From: Thalassia testudinum
Lineage: Eukaryota > Streptophyta > Magnoliopsida > Alismatales > Hydrocharitaceae
DNA: 64,000 nucleotides
Assembly (NCBI GenBank): GCA_037157565.1
Contig: JAZHRO010000014.1
Coordinates: forward strand, 99,913,501-99,977,500
Direction: 5' to 3'
The first letter of the stretch is position 1. Each line of letters begins with the position of its first letter. Position numbers and translations under genes: made by a program. The notes beneath the pieces were generated by a model that was given only the letters and a program-made list of their open reading frames with translations, was not told the DNA's origin and ran no database searches. Shown here piece by piece: positions 45,379 to 56,059 of this stretch.

Positions 45379-45642
45379 TAAATTAGGTGGGTTCGAGTTC
45401 AACTTAGATCATTCATTAGAACAGGTGATTGGTGGGTGAATGGGTCGGGATGATTGTTGTTGACGATTTGAAGCTCGAGTACAAGTACTAGAGGTGGAGT
45501 CGGCTATTCTAGTGGATGAACCCTAAAGTGCAATATGAGTTTAGCATAGGATGTGTCAGGAAGGGTTTTGGGTTTTTTCAAAAATGACAGGTTGCCTCCC
45601 GTTAAGCACTGATTTTAACGCCATCAGCCGGGCGCAATGAGC

Positions 45643-47043
45643 TCAGGGATAATGGAGGGTAAAAGATATCTCAGGCAAATTTGTATGAGTGAGTTCAATG
45701 AACGGTTTGAGTCTCTGACCATTCATGACAAAAGGTTCTGAATTGTGGCTAAGTTGACTGATTTTGACAGCTCCATTTCCAAAGATTCATCGGACAAGGT
45801 ATGGTCTAATCCATTTTGATCTGAGTTTTCCTAGGAACAATTTGAGTTTGGCATCAAAGAGTAGAACTTTTTGACCAGCGAAAAAGATCTTTCTAGATAT
45901 GTACTTGTCGTGAAAGGCCTTAACCTGCTCTTTATAAATTCACGAGTTCTCATACGCGTCGTGGCATAATTCACCGATCTTGCTCATTTAAAGCTTTCTA
46001 TGGGTTCCTGCCTTAGAAAGATCGAGATTGTAGTTCCGTACTGCCCAATAGGCTTTGTGCTCTAGTTCGACGAGGAGGTGACATGCCTTCCCGTACACTA
46101 ATCTGAAGGGTGACATGCCTAATTGGGTTTTGTGGGTGGTCCTATAAGCCCACAAAGCTTCTGAAAGTCAGGATGACCAGTCTTTCCTATTAGGTCGAAC
46201 AGTGACCTAGAGGATTTTCTTGATCTCCTGATTCGATAGCTCAGCTAGACCATTGGTTTAGGGGTGATAAGGAGTAGAGATTCGGTGTGACACCCCATAT
46301 TTGGTCGTTAGTGATATGAACTGAGCATTCGCTAAATGGGTCCCTCCATCAGAGATTATGGCAAGTGGAATCCTGAACCGAGAAAAGATGTTCTGACGAA
46401 TAAATTTGATAACTACCTTATGATCGTTCGTTCAGGTCAGAATGGCTTCGATCCATTTGGACACGTAGTCAACAGTGAGAAGAATGTATTCAAAGCTGTC
46501 CAAAACAAGAAAGGGTCCCATAAAATCAAACCCCCAGACATCAAAGATTTCGTATACGAGAATCAGCTGTAAGGGCATCATATCACGGTGGCTCATGTTG
46601 CCTATGGTCTGGCAACGAGTGCATGCCTTACAGTGATTGTATGCATCTTTGAAAATCGTGGGCCAATAGAAGCCAGACTGGAGGACTTTTGTTGTGGTTT
46701 TATGGCCGAAGAAGTGTCCACTGCATGCTTGGTCATGGCAGAAGGATAAAATGTCCTGAATTTCCGCTTCTGGAACACTTCGGCGGATGATTTGATCAGC
46801 ACCAATGCAGAAGAGATACGGGTCTTCCCAAAAGTAGTACTTGGCATCGAAAAGTAATTTCCCCTTCTTGGCTTTTGGCCAATCGAACGGTATCTGATGT
46901 GATGCCAAGTGGTTTACTAGATCAGCAAACCATGAAAGTCCTGTATTGATAGTCAGGAGGTGCTCATCTGGGAAATGTTCAGTAATGGGTCCGAAAGGGA
47001 TGATAATATCAGAAGGAAGGTAGGATAAGTGATCTGCTACCAC
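45643..47043 (-). pseudogene. pol: F integrase region of pol (broken)
   Basis: Minus-strand integrase, the best-kept of the three. The frame 47043-46432 includes VADHLSYLP, WFADLVNHLASHQIPFDW, YYFWEDPYL, a complete HHCC zinc domain (CHDQACSGHFFGHK, CKACTRCQT) and the first catalytic Asp (WGFDFMGPF), then a stop in IEAILT at 46432. The rest ([38 protein letters not shown]) follows with breaks. The end is taken as the TGA at 45643-45645 after FTLHYP, aligned with A. Confidence 0.85.
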
Positions 47044-48400
47044 ATTCTATTTCCCTGCCTTGTCACGAATCTCGAGATCAAATTCTTGCAACAGTAAAAT
47101 CCAACGAATTAGTCGAGGTTTCACGTCCTTCTTTGCAAGAAGATGCCTTACAGTAGTGTGAACTGAGTAAATGATAATACGGGAACCCAAAAGATATGAT
47201 CTGAATTTTTCCAAGGCAAATACTACGGCTAACAGCCCTTTCTCAGTAACTGTGTAGTTATGCTGAGCCTCGCCAAGTGTCTTGCTAGCATAGTAAATGA
47301 CCATGGGTTTCCCATCTATTTTGTACCCAAGTACCGCACCTACAGCATAATCAGATGCATCGCACATGATCTCAAAGGGTTGAGACCAATCAGGGGGCTG
47401 CAGGATAGGTGCTTAGGTAACTAGATCACACAGGATCTCAAATGCTTGAGTGCATTCCTTGGTGATTTCAAAAGGGACATCCTTAGATAGAAGATTAGTC
47501 AGGGGACGCATGATTTTTGAGAAATCGGGAATGAATCGACGATAAAAATCGACATGCCCAAGGAAGGATCGGATGTCTTTGACCGAGCTCGGCATAGGGA
47601 GTTTGGAAATCAAATTCACCTTGGCTTGATCAACCTGGAAGCCCTTTTCAGAGATAAGATGTCCCATGACTATTCCCTCAGGTACCATGAAGTGGCTCTT
47701 TTCCCAGGGAAGAACCAAGTTCACGTCGATGCACCACCTGAGGATCTGGACCAAGTGCACGAGGCAATCGTCAAATGATTCACCAAACACTGAGAAGTCA
47801 TCCATGAAGACTTCAATGTACTCACCTACCATATCTGAGAATATGGCAAGCATGCACCGCTAAAAAGTAGCGGGTGCATTGCAGAGTTCCGAAGGGGCAG
47901 GTGAAGATGGTCTTTTCTTGGTCCTCAAGATGGATTGCGACCTGGTTATAACTGGAGTACTCATCCACAAAGCAGAAGAATTGATTTCCTACTAGTTTCT
48001 CGAGAATCTGATCAATGAACGGTAGTGGGAAATGATCCTTCTTTGTGGAGGAATTGAGTCTTCTGTAATCAATGCAGACTCTCCAAGAGTTTGCTATACC
48101 GGTCCGTATGGCTTCTCCAGTTTCAGTCGTGATGACGGTGAGCCCTGCCTTTTTAGGTACAACCTGGATTGGACTCACCCACCGACTATCAGAGATTGGG
48201 TAGATGATCCTTGCATCTAACCACTTGATAATCTCTTTTTTCACGAGATGGTCATGAGCCCTCTTCAGTGTAGATGTGGTGTGTGCAGTATGCGGGGCTG
48301 ATACTAGTGGGATCATCGAGAGTCCATCCAATGGCACTTCGATGTTGCTGGAGAATAGAAATCAGGTGTGTTTCCTGATTAGGTGTGAGTCGGGAGTTGA
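47044..48400 (-). pseudogene. pol: F reverse transcriptase-RNase H region of pol (broken)
   Basis: Minus-strand RT: WVSPIQVVPKK, WRVCIDYRRLN, DHFPLPFIDQ, FCFVDEYSSYNQ, then a deletion at about 47886-47893 that removes roughly 31 bases coding for the RRMPFGL motif and shifts the frame. The palm resumes with MLAIFSDMVGEYIEVFMDD (47853 on), and the thumb runs to CDLVT with a stop near 47413. RNase H (47367-47047) keeps the catalytic Asp in [12 protein letters not shown] and reads [16 protein letters not shown]. The deletion has TTCGG at both edges in the A counterpart, suggesting a microhomology event. Confidence 0.85.
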
Positions 48401-49130
48401 TAATCACAAGAAATGTCTGATTGGAACCCAAAAAGATGTACTTGAGATGATCGGGAAGAGGCTTTAATTCCAAAATCAGGTTTTCAGCAATTGCAGGTAA
48501 TTTCGAATGGGTGTCAGGAGCAAAGGAAGGAGCTATGGGTGCGTCTAGGTTGAGTTCAGGCTCCTCAAATTGCGGGTTTTGATCCTCTTGTGGTTGATCA
48601 GAAATAGTCAGATTCTCTATGAAGTCGTCAACCACTGCTTCAATATCCCAAATTTGTTCTATGACTCTGCAATTAATTCATTGTTGTGCCTTAAAGATGT
48701 CAATCTTTAGTGTCTTGCTCCCAAATTTCAATTTGATTTGGCCCTCCGCACAATTGATATTGGCCCTAGCAGTGGCCAAAAAGGGTCTCCCTAATATGAT
48801 CGGTGTATTCTTCATGTTCTCAAGAGCATCCCTGTCTAAGACGATGAAATCCATTGGGAAATAGAAATCATGCACCCTAACTATGACATCCTCAAGAATT
48901 CCTTTTGGTGGCTTAATTGATTGATCTGCTAGTTGTAAAGTCATTTCAGTCAGTTTAAGCTCATATTCTTCGAAGTAGTATAGTAGAGATGTGGGTATCA
49001 AATTTATGGAGGCTCCTAAGTCTAATAAAGCTTGGTCAAATCATATATCCCCAATTTCACAGGAGATCAAGGGGTGCTTGGGTCTTTTGCCTTAGGCGGG
49101 AGTTTGCTTAAAATGCCAGAGCTGGCATGC
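48401..49130 (-). pseudogene. pol: F protease region of pol (broken)
   Basis: Minus strand. The active-site block ALLDLGASINLIPTSLL lies at about 49030-48985, with a TGA just upstream at about 49045. Then IPTSLL to IILGRPFLATARANINC and KIDIFKAQQ (stop at 48678). The linker ELKPLPDHLKYIFLGSNQ follows in the frame 48635-48252, leading into RT. Confidence 0.8.
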
Positions 49131-50483
49131 TCTGACAGTACAATCAGATTCTCGTCTTTGGTTCAAGGCTTACGCTTTGGTGTACATACGTCTTTCAAAA
49201 ATCATGCGCAAGCCGGTATGTGGCGTATCGCATCCATCAAGGGGATGTTTATATGGACTTGCTCAAAGAGCTTAACAAGGTCCTCCTCAGGTGCCACAGT
49301 TTTGGTTATCCTTTTTCCCTTGGTCAAGGCCTCAGGAAATAGAACCTTAGATGGTTCCTCTAGAATGGGTCCAGGTTCTTGATCTGGGATAAAGTGTCCT
49401 AGATGACTGTCCTTGGGTTAGGGTTTGTATTACTAGGCTTGGTTTGGCTTGGATAAGGTGGGTCCTGCATTGTTTTGCCAGTACGGGTAGTAACAGAACT
49501 TAATCCTTCCTGGTTTTGGTTTGGAGTGGGTAGAAGAGGTGCTTGCTGCTGGTAACCAGTATATGATGTTGAAGCCTCCATCCCGTCGGGTGATGAAGTA
49601 GAAGGGGCCTGATAAACAAAGTGAGCTTTGCCCGGATTTGGGTTCATAACGTGCCTCTAGTTTGACACGTTATTCGGATTAGGCAGAGGTTGTGAAGGAA
49701 GTGCACCAGGTTGGCAATGATTTGCCATCTGTGCTAGTTGATTGCAAACCTCTATGATCTCGTCTCTATGTTGTTTTTGCATAGCTGCATTCATCTTTTG
49801 AATGTCAGCCAAAGTCTGAAGGATAAGAGTCATTTGATCTATCTGAGTTGGCCCAAACTGATAAGTTGGGTTGGGCCGAGGCTAAGGTGGCTGATATGGT
49901 TGAGGAGCTTGTGGTTGGGGCAGATATTGAGGTCTTTGATTTTGATTATTGCCTAACCACGTGAAGTTGGGATGACTACACCATCTAGGGTTGTAGGTGT
50001 TTTAGAATAGATCATTTTGAATGGCATTGAGGTCCTTGCAGGTCTGAGGAACCCCATGAAAATTAGAATATGAGGGTTCAGAGTTCCCCCAACTAGAGTA
50101 GATGATCTGGAGTTTCCTCCATAGCCAGAATCAGACGAGGGTGGATATGGGTCCATCCCTTAAGAAGGTCGGTGAAAGATGTTGTGCACGGCCTCCCTGC
50201 CGGAGGGTGGTTGTGGGTACAGGTTTTGTGCAGAGGTGGCTCACTAAAAATGTCGAGTTAGCTCATCCACCTTCTTCTCAATAATAGAAACCTTGTCCAA
50301 ATGACTGGCCATTAGTTCCAAATCGACGAAAGATGACAGGCCTTGCGTCTCATGTGCTCCCTTTGGATTCGTCAATGCCTGGGCATTCGTCCAGTTGAAC
50401 ATGCCCATGGATTCATTATTGATGGAGTTCTCACACATATTCTCGAGAATCTCCCACATGGTGTCTTCGTGTTGGCCCATGAT
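49131..50483 (-). pseudogene. gag: F gag pseudogene, 3' part (after insertion G)
   Basis: Gag sequence downstream of insertion G on the minus strand: MGQHEDTMWEILENMCENS (from 50480), DLELMASHLDKVSIIEKKVDEL, an NPRWCSHPNF-type remnant of the NPGW motif (about 49995-49955), NPNPGKAHFVYQAPS (from 49647), and VTTRTGKTMQDPPYP. Stops and frameshifts separate these blocks. Its 5' part is at 55435-56059. Confidence 0.8.
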
Positions 50484-50488
50484 GTTTC
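50484..50488. other. Left target site duplication of element G
   Basis: GTTTC, repeated exactly at 55430-55434. Removing G and one copy restores the F Gag reading ...CGGN-IMGQHED. Confidence 0.9.
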
Positions 50489-52198
50489 TGTTGGTGCTAG
50501 AGCACCACGATCATTTGTTTTGATGATAACAAAACACGTGTTATTTAACATTTGCAATTTGAGTCCTAGATTTCAGGTCAATTGCAAATGTGGACGTGTT
50601 TAGACGGAGTTCCAGCTCGCATCTAGGACGGATTGGAGGAGCTTGACGGAAAACAGAGGAGGTTCGCGTGGAGCGACAGATTGAAGATAGAAGACAAGAA
50701 GAATAGGATAGATTCTTTTTAATCCTTTCTTGTATCTCTTGTCTTTATTTTCTTGCTCTTTTTATTTTCCTTAGAATATTGTTAAAGAGCCTCAAAGTAC
50801 CCTAACAGTAGTCCTAGGAACACCAGCACAACCCTAGGATACTTAGAAAACCAATATAGGGTTCAAACAGCACTTCCAGATGTCTAATTCCCAAATCATA
50901 CATCTGATAATGTATTTTAAGACGTCTGACTGTTGTTTCAGACGTCTGATAACTGTTAGGCTGGACATAGTTAGTTTGTCTGATGAAATCAGACGTCCAG
51001 ACCTTAGACCAGACGTCTTAGGACACGTCTGATGACTTTGCCAGACGTCCAATTAGTGGACCGTTGGCTGGCTTAGCAAACACTCAAGAATATGACCGTT
51101 AGAGCCTTATCAAACGTCCTTAGGCCTTTCCAGACGTCTGATAAATGACCGTTTGGCCTCGGCTGACCCAAAATCTCTTCTCAGAGATTTTCTAGCCGTT
51201 GCAACATTTGGAAAATCCATTCCCACAGTAAAAGTAGGTTTCCAGACGTCCATACATAGTGTCAGACGTCCTGTATGTCGTCTGATGGACTTGAACAAAA
51301 ACCCTGTTTAGATCTGATTCAAGTCAGGAGGAAACCCGCATAGAATCAGACGTCTGACCTTGAAATCAGATGTCTTAAAGTGGCCTTCCAGACGTCTGAT
51401 GACAGAGTTAGACGTCTGATTACCTTGTCAAATGTAATCATTGTCCTGATTTTGGCCTGATTCTCTTGGGATTTGTTCCCAATGGCTATAGAACCTTTCC
51501 TAAGACTTCCAAAGCCTTCCTAAGGCCTCTATAAATAGAGGGGAGCCTTTATACACCTAAAAACACTAAGAGAAACACCTAGATACACTTGGATACACTT
51601 AGCTACACACTTTCACACTCTTTTGTGTCCAGAAAAGATCTTGCTCTCCAAGCTTAAGCTCCATTCCCTTGAGAGCATCAAGCCTTCGCGCACCCAGTCT
51701 CCCGCCGTTGTTCACGAGAGCGACATTGCGCCGTTGCGTGGCTCACGCACCCGCGTCATCCTCGACGCACTCCTTGCAAAGGGGAGTTTCCTAATTCCTA
51801 TAGAAGCTAGGTTCATAATTACTTTGTTGGCTCTATAGGTTTGTTGTTTATTTTATCTTTGTTATTTGGTTGGGGATTCGCTTTGCGAATTCCCGTCTCC
51901 TTCGCGAGACAAAATCCTTCTCGTGGAGAGAAGGGGTTGAGGAACGCTACCCTCGTACTTGTAGCGTGGTTGTACTGAGGTTGAATCACCCTCGTTTTAA
52001 AGTGATTCGGTTAGTGGATTTGATTAACTAGGTTGATCGGAAAATCCTAACTCGAGAGGGTTAGGTGGTGGTTTTCACCCGGTTTGGGTTTCCACCTAAA
52101 AATCTTTGTGTATTTTGTGATTGGTTTTCTTTGGTGAGATTGCTTTATATTTTATTTCCGCATTTATTACGTCACCCCTTCTAGTAGGGAAACTTCTA
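50489..52198 (+). repeat. G 5' LTR
   Basis: Starts TGTTGGTGCTAGAGCACCACG, in which GGTGCT/AGCACC is a perfect inverted repeat. Seven exact AGACGTCT palindromes lie upstream of TATAAATA (starts 50920, 50940, 51011, 51132, 51348, 51390, 51410). Ends ACTTCTA. Confidence 0.9.
51530..51537 (+). promoter_or_regulatory. TATA box of G 5' LTR
   Basis: TATAAATA in GGCCTCTATAAATAGAGGGG, itself a short inverted repeat; same at 54759-54766 in the 3' LTR. It is preceded by the AGACGTCT cluster. Confidence 0.75.
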
Positions 52199-52200
52199 AT

Positions 52201-52212
52201 TGGTATCAAAGC
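52201..52212 (+). other. G primer binding site (initiator tRNA-Met)
   Basis: TGGTATCAAAGC, one mismatch to the TGGTATCAGAGC used by most plant copia elements, two bases after the LTR. Confidence 0.85.
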
Positions 52213-52252
52213 AGGTTCTTGCAAATTCGGAGTAACACCTGGCAAGAAGATC

Positions 52253-53398
52253 ATGGAGGGAAGCTGTTCCACAAGCAGGATTTCCGAGGGGCAGTCCACA
52301 ACCCGTCCGCCGTTCTTCGACGGGAGCAACTACCCCTACTGGAAGTTGCGGATGAAGACCTGGCTTCAAGCCACCGACTTCATGATCTGGGCCAGATGCG
52401 AGACGGCATTTGAGATCCCAGAAAAACCGGCTGGAGGCTACTCGCAGCTGCATATTCGAGAGCTTTCACTCAACGCAAAGGCAATGAATGCCCTGTATTG
52501 CGCGTTGAGTCCGAAAGAGTTCGAGAAAATCCAAGAGTGCACTACCACCCACGAGATATGGAGGAAGGTAGAAGACACTGATGAAGAGATGAGATCGGAG
52601 GAAAAAGAAGAAAAAGAAGAAGAAACCGCTTGCTTTGGTTTCATGGCCAGAGGAAGCAATAGCGACAGCGAAAGCGGAAGCGACAGCGACAACGAGGTAA
52701 ATTTCGATTTACAAGAAGCTTTTAATGAACTATTTGAGATTAGTAAATCACTTAAAATAGAAAACAAAAGTATTAAAAAGAACCTTAGTTTTCTTAAAAA
52801 TGAAAATGATAGGTTAGAAAAACAACTTAAGGACATAGAAGCTAGTCCTAGAATTGATAACCTATTATTAGAAAATCAAGACCTCATCAATGAAAATAAT
52901 AAATTGATTGAGGAAAATGATAGTCTAAAGTTAGAAATCTATGATTTAAAGACTAAGATGCAAACTATAGAAAAAGAAATTGCATGTCTTAGGGAAAATT
53001 CTAACAAATTAATCAACAAAGTAGACAAGTTTTATAGCCCTAAGATTGAGAAAGGATCTCCATCAAGGAGACCCGCTAACAAATCCGGATCCAAGCTCAG
53101 TTGGATACCGAAGAAAAAATTAGAATCTTGTTTTGTAGGATTCAGGGATAATTACAACACAAAGGATTGGACCTACAAACTCAAGGCTGGTCAACTCAAG
53201 TTGGGAGAACTAAGGAGTAGACCAAGGAGGAGAACAAGAAGACCGACGAGACGGCGAACAAACGACGGACCCGCCGCACGTCGACCACCAGACTGGAGAC
53301 CGGCGCCGATGCCGAGCCTCCAAGCTATGGATGGGAGCCCCATTCGATGTGGCATCCACCACCACCATTCGGGCCATTTTATTGGCAATGGTAGGTGA
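52253..53398 (+). CDS. gag: G truncated copia Gag ORF, 381 aa
   Basis: The start is the first ATG after the PBS (MEGSCSTSRIS). Residues 21-30 FFDGSNYPYW and the following KLRMKTWLQATDFMIW match the N-terminus of copia Gag (DUF4219/UBN2 family). Then comes a short acidic region (EEKEEKEEETACFGFMARG, SDSESGSDSDNE), a long heptad-like coiled coil (roughly residues 155-275, rich in Leu, Asn, Lys, Glu), and KLSWIPKKK, a motif that in Sireviruses lies near the Gag-Pol junction. The middle of UBN2 and the CCHC zinc knuckle are missing, and an Arg-rich tail replaces pol. Whether this protein is made or packages RNA is unknown; it appears open and unbroken. Confidence 0.7.
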   Translation: MEGSCSTSRISEGQSTTRPPFFDGSNYPYWKLRMKTWLQATDFMIWARCETAFEIPEKPAGGYSQLHIRELSLNAKAMNALYCALSPKEFEKIQECTTTHEIWRKVEDTDEEMRSEEKEEKEEETACFGFMARGSNSDSESGSDSDNEVNFDLQEAFNELFEISKSLKIENKSIKKNLSFLKNENDRLEKQLKDIEASPRIDNLLLENQDLINENNKLIEENDSLKLEIYDLKTKMQTIEKEIACLRENSNKLINKVDKFYSPKIEKGSPSRRPANKSGSKLSWIPKKKLESCFVGFRDNYNTKDWTYKLKAGQLKLGELRSRPRRRTRRPTRRRTNDGPAARRPPDWRPAPMPSLQAMDGSPIRCGIHHHHSGHFIGNGR

Positions 53399-53720
53399 GG
53401 TAACAATTCTTAACCCTATCTTTTTATAAGCATTTAGATAGGGGGAGTTAAAAAAATGATGAGCTAATTGTCAATTTTTAAGGGGGAGATGTAAGGTAGC
53501 TAAATTTCCTTTACTAAGGGGGAGAAAAATAATAGCTACCTTGTTGTTACAAAAAGGGGGAGAATATCACCTTTGTTAAAATAAATTTATAGAAGAACAT
53601 GTCTTAAGGGGGAGTTATAGGAGATGTAAAACCAATTAAACCTTTTTGATAATGTCAAAAAGGGGGAGGATTTTTATGCATTATTATTTACGGTTTTGTC
53701 ATCATCAAAAAGGGAGAGAT
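53399..53720 (+). other. G tail with seven polypurine tracts
   Basis: Seven purine runs of the form (A/T)AGGG(G)GAG occur at about 53441, 53481, 53517, 53555, 53607, 53660 and 53708. The last (AAAAAGGGAGAGAT, 53707-53720) abuts the 3' LTR and is the likely working PPT. Multiple PPTs are a known feature of Sireviruses. Confidence 0.75.
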
Positions 53721-55429
53721 TGTTGGTGCTAGAGCACCACGATCATTTGTTTTGATGATAACAAAACACGTGTTATTTAACATTTGCAATTTGAGTCCTA
53801 GATTTCAGGTCAATTGCAAATGTGGATGTGTTTAGACGGAGTTCGAGCTCGCATCCAGGACGGATTGGAGGAGCTTGACGGAAAACAGAGGAGGTTCGCG
53901 TGGAGCGACAGATTGAAGATAGAAGACAAGAAGAATAGGATAGATTCTTTTTAATCCTTGTATCTCTTGTCTTTATTTTCTTGCTCTTTTTATTTTCCTT
54001 AGAATATTGTTAAAGAGCCTCAAAGTACCCTAACAGTAGTCATAGGAACACCAGCACAACCCTAGGATACTTAGAAAACCAATATAGGGTTGAAACAGCA
54101 CTTCCAGACGTCTAATTCCCAAATCAGACGTCTGATAATGTATTTTAAGACGTCTGACTGTTGTTTCAGACGTCTGATAACTGTTAGGCTGGACATAGTT
54201 AGTTCTGTCTGATGAAATCAGACGTCCAAACCTTAGACCAAACATCTTAGGAGACGTCTGATGACTTTGCCAGACGTCCAATTAGTGGACCGTTGGCTGG
54301 CTTAGCAAACACTCAAGAATATGACCGTTAGAGCCTTATCAGACGTCCTTAGGCCTTTCCAGACGTCTGATAAATGACCGTTTGGCCTCGGCTGACCCAA
54401 AATCTCTTCTCAGAGATTTTCTAGCCGTTGCAACGTTTGGAAAATCCATTCCCACAGTAAAAGTAGGTTTCCAGAGATCCAGACATAGTGCCAGACGTCC
54501 TGTATGTCGTCTGATGGACTTGAACAAAAACCCTGTTTAGATCTGATTCAAGTCAGGAGGAAACCTGCATAGAATCAGACGTCTGACCTTGAAATCAGAC
54601 GTCTTAAAGTGGCCTTCCAGACGTCTGATGACAGAGTTAGACGTCAGATTACCCTGTCAAATGTAATCATTGTCCTGATTTTGGCCTGATTCTCTTGGGC
54701 TTTGTTCCCAATGGCTATAGAACCTTTCCTAAGACTTCCAAAGCCTTCCTAAGGCCTCTATAAATAGAGGGGAGCCTTTATACACCTAAAAACACTAAGA
54801 GAAACACCTAGATACACTTGGATACACTTAGCTACACACTTTCACACTCTTTTGTGTCCAGAAAAGATCTTGCTCTCCAAGCTTAAGCTCCATTCCCTTG
54901 AGAGCATCAAGCCTTCGTGCACCCGCTCTCCCGCCATTGTTCACGAGAGCGACATTGCGCCGTTGCGTGGCTCACGCACCCACGTCATCCTCGACGCACT
55001 CCTTGCAAAGGGGAGTTTCCTAATTCCTATAGAAGCTAGGTTCATAATTACTTTGTTGGCTCTATAGGTTTATTGTTTATTTTATCTTTGTTATTTGGTT
55101 GGGGATTCGCTTTGCGAATTCCTGTCTCCTTCGCGAGACAAAATCCTTCTCGTGGAGAGAAGGGGTTGAGGAACGCTACCCTCGTACTTGTAGCGTGGTT
55201 GTACTGAGGTTGAATCACCCTCGTTTTAAAGTGATTCGGTTAGTGGATTTGATCAACTAGGTTGATCGGAAAATTCTAACTCGAGAGGGTTAGGTGGTGG
55301 TTTTCACCTGGTTTGGGTTTCCACCTAAAAATCTTTGTGTATTTTGTGATTGGTTTTCTTTGGTGAGATTGCTTTATATTTTATTTCCGCATTTTATTAC
55401 ATCACCACTCTTCGAAGGGACAACTTTCA
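53721..55429 (+). repeat. G 3' LTR
   Basis: Near-identical to the 5' LTR; starts TGTTGGTGCTAG and ends ACTTTCA. An 8-base segment in the 5' LTR (about 50729-50737, TTCTTGTATC context) is lost here. TATA at 54759-54766. Confidence 0.9.
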
Positions 55430-55434
55430 GTTTC
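55430..55434. other. Right target site duplication of element G
   Basis: GTTTC, identical to 50484-50488. Confidence 0.9.
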
Positions 55435-56059
55435 CTCCGCAAGTCGCATTAACGAATAATCTAATATCCTCACCGAGTCCCTGGTAAAAAGATTGGACTT
55501 GTTCCCATTTAGGAACTCCGCGATGGGGGAACCTTCGCATGAGATCCAGAAAATGATCCCATGCTTCATGAAGTGGTTCTCCTGTTTGTTGTGTGAAATG
55601 TGTGATCTGGTGCCATAAAGCATTTGTCCGACCCATAGGGAAGAACTTTCTCAGAAACTCGAATTGAAGTTCCACCTAGGTGTTGTTTGGATGTGTTTGG
55701 GTTTGGTACCAGTGAGCAGCTTTATCCATAAGAGAGAAGAACATTTTCATGAGTAGAATATCTTGATTTTTAGCTTCTGATCCAAAGGTTTGGGCCATAT
55801 GCTTGAGTTGTTTGATATACTGGAAAGGATCTTTAGAATTACGCCCATGGAATTTGGGAATGGCATTAATCATGTTGGGCTTGAGTTCAGTGTCAGGACC
55901 TCCAGCGGGGATTTGTACTCGGGGTTCGATTGCTACCGCAGCGGGATTGTAGTGATCTCGCATCATTGGATGCTACGGTGGGTTCACAAAAGCTTGGAAT
56001 AGATCATTAAGGCACTAGAGTTGATTTTTGAGATTATTTTCTTCCACGGGTTGTGCCAT
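55435..56059 (-). pseudogene. gag: F gag pseudogene, 5' part
   Basis: Minus strand. The start is the ATG at 56059 (MAQPVEENNLKNQL), equal to that of A; a TAG follows about 15 codons on. Then MMRDHYNPAAVAIEPR (from 55966), KFHGRNSKDPFQYIKQL, DKAAHWYQTQTH, a stop at 55676, FEFLRKFFPMGRTNALWHQ, and WDHFLDLMRRFPHRGVPKW up to CGGN at 55434, where element G is inserted. Gag resumes at 50483. Confidence 0.85.

Larger units (their letters stand above)
44489..45642 (-). other. F 3' noncoding region, proximal part
   Basis: Resumes the F 3' noncoding region after insertion C, beginning with the TSD CCCTA. It holds triple-repeat units 2-3 (44493-44588), the antisense ORF (44573-44758), T-rich tracts (45050-45320), the internal PPT-like motif (45345-45378), and the GTTGCCTCCCGTTAAGCAC block (about 45590-45608) shared with A and B. 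Confidence 0.7.
50489..55429 (+). mobile_element. Element G: non-autonomous Sirevirus-like Ty1/copia retrotransposon
   Basis: 4941 bp, LTRs 50489-52198 and 53721-55429 (1710 and 1709 bp) with only scattered differences, perfect TSD GTTTC, a tRNA-iMet type PBS, one ORF for a truncated copia Gag, and a 0.3-kb tail full of AAGGGGGAG tracts. No protease, integrase or RT remains. The LTR start with TTTGTTTTGATGATAAC, the ATCATCAAAAAGGGAGAGAT end and multiple PPT copies are typical of the SIRE/Maximus (Sirevirus) lineage. Confidence 0.85.
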
